A stretch of 64,000 nt of DNA from DAOUKH01 sp964291475 (GCA_964291475.2 OZ220083.1:1-64000), one strand, 5' to 3'; shown: positions 16,802 through 26,309, counted from the first letter of the stretch. A program made the numbers and translations. Notes: generated from the sequence alone by a model not told the origin.

Positions 16802-18055
16802 TCAGTCCCGCTCGACTCCCAGCACCGCGCCTGCAATGGAGACGAAGCTGGCGTCCTGCGGGTCGGCGGGGCATTGATCGTAGCCCGCCGACGCGCCCGA
16901 GGCGCCCTCGAGCATGCGGAGGGTCAGGTAGATCGGCGGCCCGCCGCAGACGCGGTTGCGGTCCCCCGCCGAGCGTATCCGCTCAAAGAAACCCGCGCTG
17001 TCGCCGGACGTGATGGCCTCCATGAGCCCCTCGTCGGCCTGCCGGAGGGTGGCGCGTTCCAGCGGCGACCACGGCAGAGCGTCGCCGAAGGCCGGCCCGA
17101 CGTGAGCCAGGTCGCCCGCCGCGACGTAGAGCGTCTTCCGGCCCTCGCAGGCGCGCCGGAGCGCCTCCAGGGCCCGCCGGAAGACGTCGTGCCCCTCCAG
17201 CGACGCCTCACCGAGCACGAACGGGTAGAAGGAGCCGCACAGGATCGGGACGATGGGGATCTCGCGCGGTTGCAGGAAGTAGTGCATCCACACCAGCGCC
17301 AGCTCGATGGAGTGCTCGCGGCGGTGGTGGTACTCCTCGGCGAAGGCATCCGCTTCGCCGATCTCTGCGGCGAGGGCGTCGACGACGTCTTGGTCCGTGG
17401 GCAGCTTCCCGAACGGCGTAGCGTAGCTCTGCCGCGTAAGGGTGAGCCTCCCGGGGCCGCCGGCGTGGTCGGTGCCAAAGATGACGGCGACCTCGGCCTC
17501 GGCGACGGCGGCGGCGGCCTCCGACCAGACCTCGGCGTAGGTCCGCCAGCCGCGGTGGTAATCGATGTGGGGCGAGAGGACGCCGAAGCCGCGCCCGTCT
17601 TGGAAGCCCGCCTTCGAGGACTGCACGCCCGCGTCTTCGAGGTACTTGGCGAAGGTCTGCTCCAGTTCGGCCGGATCGGCGGGGTAGACGGCGCCGGCGT
17701 GGCTCAGCGGCCGGTAGGGAAGCTCCCGGAAGTTGCCGACGGCCTTCCGGTAGGCGTCGCCGAAGCGTTCGTCGTCGAGCAGGAAGCCCTGGCTCAACGA
17801 GTCGATGATCTGGGCGACCCGGTCGCGGCCAAGATCGACGCCGGTGCGGAGGTGAAAGGCCGCGGCAATGGCGTCCACGTCGCGGCCGCCGTCGCACAGC
17901 GCGAGCAGCGGCCCCAGTGCTTCGGGGATCATGGCGGGCCCGTCGCCGAGCCCCATCGCGTCGCGCAGCAGATAGTAGCGTTGGCCGTCCTGCTCGACGC
18001 GGTGGACTTCGAGCGGGCGCAGCTTGGGACGGGCGGGAGAAGGATCGTGCTGCAT
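16802..18055 (-). CDS. amrB: AmmeMemoRadiSam system protein B (Memo-like)
   Basis: The protein has 417 residues from ATG 18055 (MQHDPSPARP); an ATG at 18079 is also possible. The N-terminal 100 residues look like a PqqD-like/winged-helix lead-in (DAMGLGDGPAMIPEALGPLLALCDGG). The Memo domain follows: YRPLSHAGAVYPADPAELE, LSPHIDYHRGWRTYAEVW, VIFGTDHAGGP, REHSIELALVWMHYFL, VAAGDLAHVGPAFGD. Memo proteins are related to extradiol dioxygenases. The AMMECR1 and radical-SAM partners usually found with it are not in this window. Function of the system is unknown. Confidence 0.85.
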   Translation of the reverse strand: MQHDPSPARPKLRPLEVHRVEQDGQRYYLLRDAMGLGDGPAMIPEALGPLLALCDGGRDVDAIAAAFHLRTGVDLGRDRVAQIIDSLSQGFLLDDERFGDAYRKAVGNFRELPYRPLSHAGAVYPADPAELEQTFAKYLEDAGVQSSKAGFQDGRGFGVLSPHIDYHRGWRTYAEVWSEAAAAVAEAEVAVIFGTDHAGGPGRLTLTRQSYATPFGKLPTDQDVVDALAAEIGEADAFAEEYHHRREHSIELALVWMHYFLQPREIPIVPILCGSFYPFVLGEASLEGHDVFRRALEALRRACEGRKTLYVAAGDLAHVGPAFGDALPWSPLERATLRQADEGLMEAITSGDSAGFFERIRSAGDRNRVCGGPPIYLTLRMLEGASGASAGYDQCPADPQDASFVSIAGAVLGVERD

Positions 18056-18168
18056 AGGGTGAGGCCGGGCCAGGAACATTATAGGGGCAAGGGATAGACG
18101 GGACGCGACATCCGGGCCTTTCGCGAACCGCGGGCCGCCGCTAAGGTCGAGCGGCGTATGGAGGCGCC

Positions 18169-18933
18169 ATGACGACAGCCACGCTCCCCACTCCAATCAA
18201 AGCCGAAGGCCCGCGCATCCACGACCTGCCCGACGGCGAGCGCCCAAGGGAACGTCTGCTCCGCTACGGCCCCAAGGTCTTGAGCAACGCCGAGCTCATC
18301 GCCATCCTGCTGCGCACCGGCATCGAAGGCGCCAGCGCGCTCAGCATCGCGCAGCAGATGCTCTCCAAGTTCGAGGGGCTCCGCGGTCTGGCCGACGCCA
18401 CCCTCGCCGAGGTCTCCGAGGTCAAGGGTCTCAGCCGGGCCAAGTACTGTCAGGTGGCCGCCGGGCTCGAGCTCGGCCGGCGCCTCGCGGCCCTGGGGGC
18501 CGCCGACCGGGTCATCGCCGACCGGCCGGAGGCCATCGCCGACCTCCTCTCCAGCGAAGTGGCGCACCTGCGCCAGGAGCATCTCTACAGCGTCCTGCTC
18601 GACATCAGGAACCAGGTGCTCGGGATCCGCCAGGTCTACGTGGGCACGGTCAACACCGCCAAGGTGCGTGCCTGCGAGGTATTCCGTCCCGCGGTGCGGG
18701 AGAACGCCACCGCATTGGTCGTCGTCCACAACCACCCCTCGGGCGACCCCACACCCAGCCGCTCCGACGTCGAGCTGACCATGCAGCTCATCGAGGCCGG
18801 CGAAATCCTCAACGTCGAGCTCTTGGACCACGTCATCATCGGCGGCCAATCCCACGTCAGCATGAAGAACCAAGGCCTAGCCTTCGACCCCGCCGCCCTC
18901 TCCCCAACCCGCCCCAAGGACCTCTCGACGTAG
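18169..18933 (+). CDS. radC: RadC-family JAB/MPN domain protein
   Basis: The protein has 254 residues. The N-terminal helix-hairpin-helix segment (LADATLAEVSEVKGLSRAKYCQVAAGLELG) is followed by an MPN domain with the JAMM motif: His187, His189 and Asp200 in VVVHNHPSGDPTPSRSD. Despite the name DNA repair protein RadC, its biochemical role is uncertain. Divergent from amrB; starts lie 113 bp apart. Confidence 0.93.
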   Translation: MTTATLPTPIKAEGPRIHDLPDGERPRERLLRYGPKVLSNAELIAILLRTGIEGASALSIAQQMLSKFEGLRGLADATLAEVSEVKGLSRAKYCQVAAGLELGRRLAALGAADRVIADRPEAIADLLSSEVAHLRQEHLYSVLLDIRNQVLGIRQVYVGTVNTAKVRACEVFRPAVRENATALVVVHNHPSGDPTPSRSDVELTMQLIEAGEILNVELLDHVIIGGQSHVSMKNQGLAFDPAALSPTRPKDLST

Positions 18934-19303
18934 TAGGCCAATCCTCCCCCCCTGAGGCCCGCCCCTTAGGCCTCTCTCCCTCCGAGGAGCCGCCCCTTAA
19001 GCCCCTCGCCCTCTAAGGGCCGCCCCTTCAAGCCTCTCTCCCTCTGGGAGAGACTGAGAGAGGGCCGGGGCGGGGCCGGGAGGTCTTCCTTCCTCTCCCG
19101 TAGGAGACCTTTGCGTAACCCGCGACGCCGCAGGGGACAGTCGGTGTAGGGGCAACCTCGTGGTTGCCCAGGGGTGCGGGCGGGGTCTTCTCCCCTCTCC
19201 CCCTCTGGAGACCTTTGCGTAACTCCCGTCAATGGTTGCGAAACGGGTGGCGCGGGGTGGTCTTCCCTCTCCCCCTCTGGGGGAGACTTGAGAGAGGGTA
19301 CAG
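18934..19303. repeat. Intergenic tract of short palindromic repeats
   Basis: No gene is seen in 370 bp. The tract consists of several degenerate copies of the CTCTCCC...GGGAGAG(ACT)TGAGAGAGGG palindrome family (about 18970-19070 and 19250-19300) and a GGGGCAACC...GGTTGCCC hairpin near 19150-19170. The same family fills other intergenic spaces in the window. The first IS element abuts its right edge. Confidence 0.7.
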
Positions 19304-20591
19304 ACCGGGAAGATAGGTAACAGATAAACCGGGCACATGGGTAACACTCTGGAGGATTGCAGGAAGCGATCCATGAAGGAGGAGTTGTGTTGCCCTGGCA
19401 AGAGACGAGTGTCGAAGCGGAACGGTTGCGGTTCATTGAGCGCAGGACGGCGGGGGAGGAACCCATCGCCGAGTTGTGCCGGCAGTTCGGGATCAGCCGC
19501 AAGACTGCCTCCAAGCTGATCGGCCGGTACGAGGCGTACGGCGAGGAGGGCCTGCGCGACCGGAGCCGCGCCCCCCACCATCATCCCAACGCCACACGCC
19601 GTGAGGTGCAGGAGCGCATCATCGCGGCGAAGCGAGCCCACCCCTTGTGGGGCCCCAAGAAGCTCATCGCCTGGCTCCACGACACCGAGCCCGACGTGCC
19701 CTGGCCCGCCCCCAGCACCGCCGGCGCCATCCTCGACCGGGCCGGCCTGGTACGGCGCCGACAGCGTCGCCGCCGTACCTCCCCTTGGAGCGAGCCCTTC
19801 GCTTACGCCATCAACGCCAACGACGTCTGGTCCATCGACTTCAAGGGCTGGTTCCGCACCGGCGACGGGGCCCGCGTCGACCCCCTCACCGTCCAGGACG
19901 CGGCCTCCCGCTACCTGATCGCCTGCCGCGGGCTGGAGCGCCCCACCGGCCCGGAGACGCGGCGCGCGTTAGCGCGCGCCTTCCGTGAGTACGGCCTGCC
20001 CAGGGTCATCCGCACCGACAACGGTCCGCCCTTCGCCGGCACCAGCTTGGGCAGCCTCTCCTCCCTGGCCGTCTGGTGGGTCAAGCTGGGCATCCTCCCC
20101 GAGCGCATCGCCCCGGGCCATCCCGAACAGAACGGACGCCTCGAGCGCCTCCACCGCACCCTGAAGGCGGAAACCGCCTCGCCGCCCAGGGCCAACGGCC
20201 GCCGTCAGCAGCAGGCCTTCGACCGCTTCCGACGCAGCTACAACACCGAGCGCCCTCACGAGGCCTTGGGACAGCGCCCCCCGGCCTTCCTGTACACGCC
20301 CTCGTTTCGCCCCTATCCTGCCAGCGTCGGCTCGCCGGACTACGAGGCCGAAGTCACGGTACGCCGGGTACGCGGCAACGGCGAGATCAAGTGGAAGGGG
20401 GACCTGGTCTACGTGAGCGAGACCCTCAAAGGCGAGCCCGTCGGCCTCGTCCGGCAGGACGACCGCAGCTGGGCCGTCCGCTTCGGCCCCCTCCTCATCG
20501 GCCTCCTCGACGACCACACCAAACGCATCGCCAAGACCCCCGTCAAGGTGTTACCTATGTCCCCGGTCTAACCGTCACCCATGTGCCCGGT
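19304..20591 (+). mobile_element. IS481-like insertion sequence (intact)
   Basis: About 1.29 kb with one transposase gene. Both ends carry two tandem copies of a 24-bp-spaced end motif. Left: ACCGGGAAGATAGGTAAC (from 19304) and ACCGGGCACATGGGTAAC (from 19328). Right, inverted: ACCGGGCACATGGGTGAC (ending 20591) and ACCGGGGACATAGGTAAC (ending 20567). No clear target duplication was seen, so outer limits may shift by a few bases. Confidence 0.85.
19387..20571 (+). CDS. IS481-family DDE transposase
   Basis: The protein has 394 residues from GTG 19387, which has AAGGAGGAG just upstream; the frame is open from TTG 19357. The N-terminal HTH (IAELCRQFGISRKTASKLIGRY) is followed by the integrase core with Asp in WSIDFKGWF, Asp in VIRTDNGPPF and Glu in NGRLERLHRTLK, then the family ending YNTERPHEALGQRPP. 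All catalytic residues are present, so the element may be active. Confidence 0.92.
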   Translation: MLPWQETSVEAERLRFIERRTAGEEPIAELCRQFGISRKTASKLIGRYEAYGEEGLRDRSRAPHHHPNATRREVQERIIAAKRAHPLWGPKKLIAWLHDTEPDVPWPAPSTAGAILDRAGLVRRRQRRRRTSPWSEPFAYAINANDVWSIDFKGWFRTGDGARVDPLTVQDAASRYLIACRGLERPTGPETRRALARAFREYGLPRVIRTDNGPPFAGTSLGSLSSLAVWWVKLGILPERIAPGHPEQNGRLERLHRTLKAETASPPRANGRRQQQAFDRFRRSYNTERPHEALGQRPPAFLYTPSFRPYPASVGSPDYEAEVTVRRVRGNGEIKWKGDLVYVSETLKGEPVGLVRQDDRSWAVRFGPLLIGLLDDHTKRIAKTPVKVLPMSPV

Positions 20592-20667
20592 CCTTCAAGA
20601 GGGCGCGCGACGCCAGGCGCGCGAGCGCCCGCAGGGCGCTGCTCATCAAGACCCCGCCACCACCCTC

Positions 20668-20716
20668 TTGACACGTCTCCCACGCGCGGCTATCATCATA
20701 ACAGAACGTACGTTCT
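20668..20716 (+). promoter_or_regulatory. Strong promoter with overlapping LexA-like palindrome (copy A)
   Basis: TTGACA (20668-20673), a 17-bp spacer, TATCAT (20691-20696), then the perfect 14-bp palindrome AGAACGTACGTTCT (20703-20716) across the expected transcription start. GAAC-N4-GTTC is the core of the LexA box of Bacillus and actinobacteria. The same arrangement occurs at 41909-41957 on the other strand. Confidence 0.75.
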
Positions 20717-20880
20717 TGGCCGGGATGCGATAGCGACACTCCGCGGACGCGTGGAAGCTGGGCGCTACAGCTACGGCGGGTGCCGGGGAGCGGCCCATGC
20801 CCTGCGGACGCGTAGGAGACAGGGCCGCTGCCGCGGCGGGCTGTGCAAGGGTCTTCCAGCGGAGAGGCTGGTAGGGAGCC
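20703..20880 (+). ncRNA. Candidate structured RNA with GGA hairpins (copy A)
   Basis: No ORF with a ribosome site is seen. The transcript from the promoter would hold three hairpins with GGA at the loop: 20740-20755 (TCCGCG-GACG-CGTGGA), 20801-20816 (CCTGCG-GACG-CGTAGG) and 20856-20871 (CCAGC-GGAGAG-GCTGG). The first two stems differ from copy B by changes that swap Watson-Crick for G-T pairs, which suggests structure is under selection. It ends against the convergent HD-domain gene. RNA identity is inferred. Confidence 0.55.
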
Positions 20881-21489
20881 CTAGCCGGCGGGGACGACAC
20901 TCGGGCCGCTCAGGTCGCGCCCCGATGCCTCCCAGGGCTTGCGACCGAAGACCCAGCGCACCATCGGCTCGAAGAAGCTCAGCGGCTTCGCGGGGAAGGC
21001 CGGATCGAAGGCGCACTGGTCGTACTTGTCGCACCACTCGATGCAGTCCGCGTAGTACGGATGGTCGCGGTAGGCGTCGCGGGCGTTGCGGTCCATGCCG
21101 TAGTGGTGCCAGAAGTAGTAGCCCTGAAAGAGGCCGTGGTGATGGACGATCCACCACATCCTCTCCGACACGTAGGGCTGGAGCACGGACGCCGCCAGCG
21201 CCGAATGGTTCTCCGGCGAGATGTGGTCGCCGATGTCGTGGAGCAGCGCGGCGACGATCGTCTCTTCGTCGGCGCCGTCATCGTAGGCCAGCGTCGCCGA
21301 CTGCAGGGAATGGACGTACCGGTTGACCTGGTAGCCGCGCTGCACGTCCTTCAACTCGTCGAGCATGGAGAGGACCTTGTCGGTAAGGTCTTCATTGAAC
21401 GCTTCCGAGGCGCGCTGCAGCAGCGCATAGTCCTCGGCGGTGCCTTGGTCCATGCGCGTGAAACTGACGGTCGGGTGCTCGGTCGTCAC
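20881..21489 (-). CDS. HD-domain protein (phosphohydrolase or PhnZ-like oxygenase)
   Basis: The protein has 202 residues. It has HSLQSATLAYDDGADEETIV then ALLHDIGDHISPENHSALAA, with the HD pair and further His residues (WWIVHHHGLF) that could bind two metals. The spacing resembles small HD-fold proteins that include the diiron oxygenases PhnZ and MIOX as well as plain phosphohydrolases. Downstream of rplL on the same strand, with about 50 bp between them, so it may be read through from the ribosomal operon. Activity is not assignable. Confidence 0.8.
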   Translation of the reverse strand: MTTEHPTVSFTRMDQGTAEDYALLQRASEAFNEDLTDKVLSMLDELKDVQRGYQVNRYVHSLQSATLAYDDGADEETIVAALLHDIGDHISPENHSALAASVLQPYVSERMWWIVHHHGLFQGYYFWHHYGMDRNARDAYRDHPYYADCIEWCDKYDQCAFDPAFPAKPLSFFEPMVRWVFGRKPWEASGRDLSGPSVVPAG

Positions 21490-21538
21490 GCCGCCACCTC
21501 ATGCCCCCGGCCCGGCCGGGGGCTCCGCAACGCCGCCG

Positions 21539-21916
21539 TTAAGCGACTTCGACGACCGCGCCCGCGGCCTCGAGCTTCTTCTTCGTCTCGTCGGCGGTAT
21601 CCTTCGGCACGGCTTCCTGCACAGCCTTGGGCGCCGCCTCGACGAGGTCCTTGGCCTCCTTGAGGCCGAGGCTGGTCACCTCGCGGACGGCCTTGATCAC
21701 GTTGATCTTGTTGGGGCCGATCTCCTTGAGGGTGACGTCGAACTCGGTCTTCTCCTCCGCGGGAGCGGCGGCCTCGGCGGCAGGAGCGGCGGCGACCGCC
21801 ACCGGCGCGGCGGCGCTGACCCCGAACTCCTCCTCGAGCTGCTTCACCAGCCAAGCCACGTCCAGGATGGACAGGCCCTTGATCCCATCGAAGATCTCTT
21901 CTTTCGTTGCCGGCAT
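21539..21916 (-). CDS. rplL: 50S ribosomal protein L7/L12
   Basis: The protein has 125 residues. An N-terminal dimerisation helix (KEEIFDGIKGLSILDVAWLVKQLEEEFGV), an Ala/Pro-rich hinge, and the globular C-terminal domain (FDVTLKEIGPNKINVIKAVREVTSLGLKEAKDLVE) are present. Forms the ribosomal stalk and recruits translation GTPases. Last ribosomal gene of the leftward operon. Confidence 0.97.
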   Translation of the reverse strand: MPATKEEIFDGIKGLSILDVAWLVKQLEEEFGVSAAAPVAVAAAPAAEAAAPAEEKTEFDVTLKEIGPNKINVIKAVREVTSLGLKEAKDLVEAAPKAVQEAVPKDTADETKKKLEAAGAVVEVA

Positions 21917-21998
21917 GCTTTCCTCCAGTCCTATTCGTGCGCGCCGGACGCGGCGCGGATTGCATCTCTTCCTTCCGGCTGCGTCCGCCGGTCTTCAC

Positions 21999-22583
21999 CT
22001 ATTCCTTGGCTTCGTCCTCTTCAGGAGCAGGCGGTTCCGCCGGCGGCGCGGCGGGCGCCTGGCTCGCCTCCATCTGTTGGCGTATACCGTCGAGGGCCCT
22101 GGCCAAGCCGCTGATGTGGTAGTTCAGGGCATGGGAGAGGCCGTAGAGCGGGCCCAGCAGGCCGCCCATCACCTTGGTTATCAATATTGGCTTGGCCGGC
22201 AGCAAGGCGAGCTCGCGCACCGCGGCGGCGTCGAGCGTTTGGCCGTCGATGATGGCGCCGATCAACTCGACGGGCAGGTCGGCGCTCCTGATCTCCTCGT
22301 GGATCGTCTTGGCGGGATCGACAACCTCGCCGTAGCCGAACGCGATCGCCGTGGGCCCTTGCAGGATGTCGCGGAGGCCCGGCTTGCCGGCGTTGTCGGC
22401 GGCGATCGCGGCGAGGTTGTTCTTCACCACCAGGTATTCGACGGAGGCGGCGCGGAGCTTCCTCCGCAGTTCATTCACCTGCGCCACGCTGATGCCGTTG
22501 TTCCGCGTGGTGACGGCAACGGTGCAGCGGGAGAGCCGTTCTTGGATGTGGGCGACTTGCTGGATCTTACGTTCGGTTGGCAT
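21999..22583 (-). CDS. rplJ: 50S ribosomal protein L10
   Basis: The protein has 194 residues. The N-terminal rRNA-binding domain (ERLSRCTVAVTTRNNGISVAQVNELRRKLR, EYLVVKNNLAAIA) is followed by a C-terminal helix that carries L7/L12 dimers and a Pro/Glu-rich tail. Binds 23S rRNA and anchors the stalk. Encoded between an attenuator-like leader and rplL, the normal order. Confidence 0.97.
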   Translation of the reverse strand: MPTERKIQQVAHIQERLSRCTVAVTTRNNGISVAQVNELRRKLRAASVEYLVVKNNLAAIAADNAGKPGLRDILQGPTAIAFGYGEVVDPAKTIHEEIRSADLPVELIGAIIDGQTLDAAAVRELALLPAKPILITKVMGGLLGPLYGLSHALNYHISGLARALDGIRQQMEASQAPAAPPAEPPAPEEDEAKE

Positions 22584-22806
22584 CGCTTACCTCAATGGGC
22601 GCTCGGGGGTATCGAAAAGCCCTGCTCGCGGACGGGCAGGGCTCGCATGCTCGGCGGGCTGTCGGGCGACAGGGACGAGCGTCGGTTGAGCGTTCCTACC
22701 TCGGCGGGGTTTACGCGCGTGAGCGACCCGCTGTCTACGGCTTGGGCTCGGCTATGGCGGCTTGGCTTGTCTGGGGCGTTAGCCTCCCTGAAAGTCTGAA
22801 ATGCGG
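22584..22806 (-). promoter_or_regulatory. L10 leader region between rplA and rplJ
   Basis: A gene-free 220 bp with many potential stems. Just before rplJ it has a terminator-like hairpin on the minus strand. L10(L12)4 binding to a leader of this kind represses rplJL in many bacteria. The regulatory role here is by position and structure only. Confidence 0.6.
22613..22643 (-). terminator. Intrinsic terminator/attenuator upstream of rplJ
   Basis: On the minus strand AGCCCTGC (22643-22636) pairs perfectly with GCAGGGCT (22625-22618) and is followed by TTTTC. It sits inside the rplA-rplJ leader, so it probably attenuates transcription rather than ending the operon. Confidence 0.7.
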
Positions 22807-23520
22807 CTAGTTCGTGCGCAGGCTCTGAATCGCGCCGACGTCGAGCTTGATGGGCGGGCCCATCGCCGTGGCCAGCGCCGCGGAGCGGATGTACTGACCC
22901 TTGATGCCGGCGGGCTTCGCCGCGACGATCGCCTCCATCAGCGCAGCCAGATTCTCTTTCAGTTTATTGTCCTCGAAGCTGACCTTGCCGAAGATGGCGT
23001 GGATGACGCCGGTGCGGTCGAGCCGGAATTCCTGGCGGCCCTTCCGAGCGTCCTCGACGGCCCTGGGGATGTCGGATTCCTGCACGACGGTGCCGGCGCG
23101 AGGGTTGGGCATGAGGCCGCGCCGTCCAAGCACGCGGCCGAGCTTGCCCACCTTGGGCATCATGTCCTGGGTGGCAATGGCGACGTCGAACTCGACCCAG
23201 CCGCCTTCGATGCGCTTGATCGTTTCATCGTCGCCGATGACGTCGGCGCCGGCCTCTTGGGCGGTGCGGACGCCCTCGCCCTGGGCGAAGACGAGCACGC
23301 GCACCTGTTTGCCGAGGCCGTTGGGCATCATGGCGACGCCGCGGATCTGCTGATCGGCGTGGCGGGGGTCGGCCCCCATGCGCAGGTGAATCTCGACGGA
23401 CTCGTCGAAGCCCGCGTAGGACGCCTTCTTGGCGAGGCCGATGGCCTCATCGGGCTGGTAGCGCCGGTCAAGCTCGACGAGCTTGGCCGCTTCCTGGTAC
23501 TTCTTTCCGTGCTTCGCCAT
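22807..23520 (-). CDS. rplA: 50S ribosomal protein L1
   Basis: The protein has 237 residues, with the family patterns FDESVEIHLRMGADPRHADQ, GVRTAQEAGADVIG, and GLMPNPRAGTVV near the interdomain hinge. Binds 23S rRNA at the L1 stalk and, in many bacteria, represses its own operon. Between rplK and the L10 leader, the standard order. Confidence 0.97.
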   Translation of the reverse strand: MAKHGKKYQEAAKLVELDRRYQPDEAIGLAKKASYAGFDESVEIHLRMGADPRHADQQIRGVAMMPNGLGKQVRVLVFAQGEGVRTAQEAGADVIGDDETIKRIEGGWVEFDVAIATQDMMPKVGKLGRVLGRRGLMPNPRAGTVVQESDIPRAVEDARKGRQEFRLDRTGVIHAIFGKVSFEDNKLKENLAALMEAIVAAKPAGIKGQYIRSAALATAMGPPIKLDVGAIQSLRTN

Positions 23521-23550
23521 GATTTGAACTGTTCTCTTCCAGTGATCGAG

Positions 23551-23973
23551 CTATTCGACGTCGAGGCCCATCGAGCGGGCGGTGCCCTCGATGATGCGCA
23601 TCGCGCCTTCGATGTCGGCGGCGTTGAGGTCCTTCATCTTGAGCTCCGCGATCTCGCGGACCTTGTCCCGGCTCACAACGCCGGCCTTCTCACGGGAGGC
23701 CTCTCCGCTGCCCTTCTCGACTCCCGCGGCCTTCTTCAGCAGATCGGCGGCGGGGGAGGTCTTGGTAATGAAGGTGAAGGAACGGTCCTCGAAGATGGTG
23801 ATCTCGGCGGGCACAACCTGACCGGCCTGATTGGCGGTCTTGGCGTTGTACTCCTTCACGAACTGCATGATATTCGCGCCGTGCTGACCCAGCGCAGGCC
23901 CAAGCGGCGGCGCGGGGGTGGCGCCTCCTCCGGGGAGTTGCACCTTGACGACGGCGGCGACCTTCTTTGCCAT
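23551..23973 (-). CDS. rplK: 50S ribosomal protein L11
   Basis: The protein has 140 residues. PGGGATPAPPLGPALGQHGANIMQFVKEYN is the classic N-terminal thiostrepton-site domain. The C-terminal RNA-binding domain ends with the IEGTARSMGLDV motif. Part of the GTPase-associated centre. Immediately upstream of rplA. Confidence 0.97.
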   Translation of the reverse strand: MAKKVAAVVKVQLPGGGATPAPPLGPALGQHGANIMQFVKEYNAKTANQAGQVVPAEITIFEDRSFTFITKTSPAADLLKKAAGVEKGSGEASREKAGVVSRDKVREIAELKMKDLNAADIEGAMRIIEGTARSMGLDVE

Positions 23974-24012
23974 GAGTTTCCTTTGTGCGTCTCTTGCGGG
24001 CCGGTTCCCAGC

Positions 24013-24558
24013 CTACAGTTTCTCTATCTGAAGAAAATCGAGCTCAACGGGCGTCTCCCGCCCGAAGAAGGAGAGCAGCACCTTGACCTTGCCCTTCGCC
24101 TCGTCGAGCTCGTCGACGACGCCGATGAACTCGGAGAAGGGACCATCGGTCACCCGCACACTCTGGCCGACCTGATAGCCCACCCGAACGCGGGGAGCCT
24201 CGGCCTCCATCTGACGCAGGATGCCGCGGACCTCCTCCTCCTCGAGCGGAATGGGGCGGTTGGCCGAGCCGACAAAGCCGGTGACGCCCGGGGTGTTGCG
24301 CACCACGTACCAGCTTTCGTCGTCCACGACCATCTCGACGAGGATGTAACCGGGAAAGACCTTCCGGGCCACGGTGCGGCGCTGGCCGTCGCGGATCTCG
24401 ATCTCATCCTCGGTGGGCACGACGACGCGGAAGATCTTCTCTTTCACGTCCATGGTCAGGACGCGCTGATCAAGGTTCTTCTTGACGCGGTCTTCATAGC
24501 CGGAGTACGTGTGAATGACGTACCAGCGCGCGCCCGTTTCAGTCTGTTGGTCTACCAA
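24013..24558 (-). CDS. nusG: Transcription termination/antitermination factor NusG
   Basis: The protein has 181 residues from TTG at 24558; no ATG is suitably placed and the open frame runs on to 24870 through unrelated sequence. RWYVIHTYSGYEDRVKKNL begins the NGN domain, VFPGYILVEMVVDDESWYVVRNTPGVTGFVG is its core, and the KOW domain (VRVTDGPFSEFIGVVDELDEAKGKVKVLL) ends the protein. Links RNA polymerase with Rho or ribosomes. Between secE and rplK, the conserved order. Confidence 0.95.
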   Translation of the reverse strand: MVDQQTETGARWYVIHTYSGYEDRVKKNLDQRVLTMDVKEKIFRVVVPTEDEIEIRDGQRRTVARKVFPGYILVEMVVDDESWYVVRNTPGVTGFVGSANRPIPLEEEEVRGILRQMEAEAPRVRVGYQVGQSVRVTDGPFSEFIGVVDELDEAKGKVKVLLSFFGRETPVELDFLQIEKL

Positions 24559-24602
24559 GGCGGTCTCTTTTCCGGCTTCGTTTTGGCTACGAATAGGGGC
24601 TG

Positions 24603-24830
24603 CTACAGAATGACCTTGATGAGATTCGAGAAGCCGAAGTCGATCACGCCGAGGGCGATCCCGATCGAGATCGAGATCACGAGCACCATCACCGTGAGAC
24701 GCGTCGCCTCCTCCTGGCTGGGCCAGACGACCTTCCGCAGCTCCGAGATGACCTCGCCGACGAAGCCTCCCCGGAACCGGGTCTGCCTCCCCAAAATGGG
24801 GCGGCCGGTGGCGGTGCGGCGGGTAGCCAC
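24603..24830 (-). CDS. secE: Preprotein translocase subunit SecE
   Basis: The protein has 75 residues. The amphipathic helix with the family motif (FVGEVISELRKVVWPSQEEA) is followed by a single C-terminal membrane segment (VMVLVISISIGIALGVIDF). Stabilises the SecYEG channel. Three bases separate it from rpmG; nusG follows. Confidence 0.95.
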   Translation of the reverse strand: MATRRTATGRPILGRQTRFRGGFVGEVISELRKVVWPSQEEATRLTVMVLVISISIGIALGVIDFGFSNLIKVIL

Positions 24831-24833
24831 GAG

Positions 24834-25001
24834 CTAGCGCACCTCTCTGTGCAGCGCGTGCTTGCGGCAACGCGGGCAGAACTTGTTCAACTCGATCCGG
24901 TTCGGGTCGTTGCGCCGGTTCTTCTGCGTCAAGTAGGTGCGCTCACGGCAGTCCGTGCACGCTAGCGTGACGCCGATGCGGTTGTCGCCTTTCTTCGCCA
25001 T
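24834..25001 (-). CDS. rpmG: 50S ribosomal protein L33
   Basis: The protein has 55 residues, beginning MAKKGDNRIGVTLACTDC. Two CxxC pairs (Cys15/18 and Cys42/45, FCPRCRKH) make it the zinc-binding form. The NDPNRIELNKFCP segment is diagnostic. Lies between tuf and secE, the common order. It is short but unambiguous. Confidence 0.95.
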   Translation of the reverse strand: MAKKGDNRIGVTLACTDCRERTYLTQKNRRNDPNRIELNKFCPRCRKHALHREVR

Positions 25002-25008
25002 GAGTGGA

Positions 25009-26214
<1,206 letters not shown>

Positions 26215-26233
26215 GGTAGTCTCTCCTTCTTTG

Positions 26234-26309
26234 TGGAGCCCAGAACCAGACTCGAACTGGTGACCTCGTTCTTACCAAGAACGTGCTCTACCACCTGAGC
26301 TATCTGGGC
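26234..26309 (-). tRNA. tRNA-Thr (anticodon GGT)
   Basis: On the minus strand, acceptor GCCCAGA pairs with TCTGGGC. The anticodon arm CGTTC-TTGGTAA-GAACG gives GGT. The T arm is ACCAG-TTCGAGT-CTGGT. Discriminator T and an encoded CCA (26234-26236) follow. 20 bp upstream of tuf. Confidence 0.95.

Noticed and set aside
18934..19303. CRISPR array in repeat-rich intergenic regions
   Set aside because: The repeats are irregular in spacing and are themselves palindromic; there are no uniform spacers and no cas genes.
22801..24837. A 678-codon open frame on the plus strand opposite rplA, rplK, nusG and secE
   Set aside because: It is antisense to four unmistakable conserved genes and arises from high-GC codon bias. 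The same holds for other long opposite-strand frames, such as 24937-26298, 26872-28695, 31671-33410 and 44124-45635.
24559..24870. N-terminal extension of NusG to 24870
   Set aside because: This segment covers secE in another frame and has no NusG similarity; TTG 24558 fits the family start.
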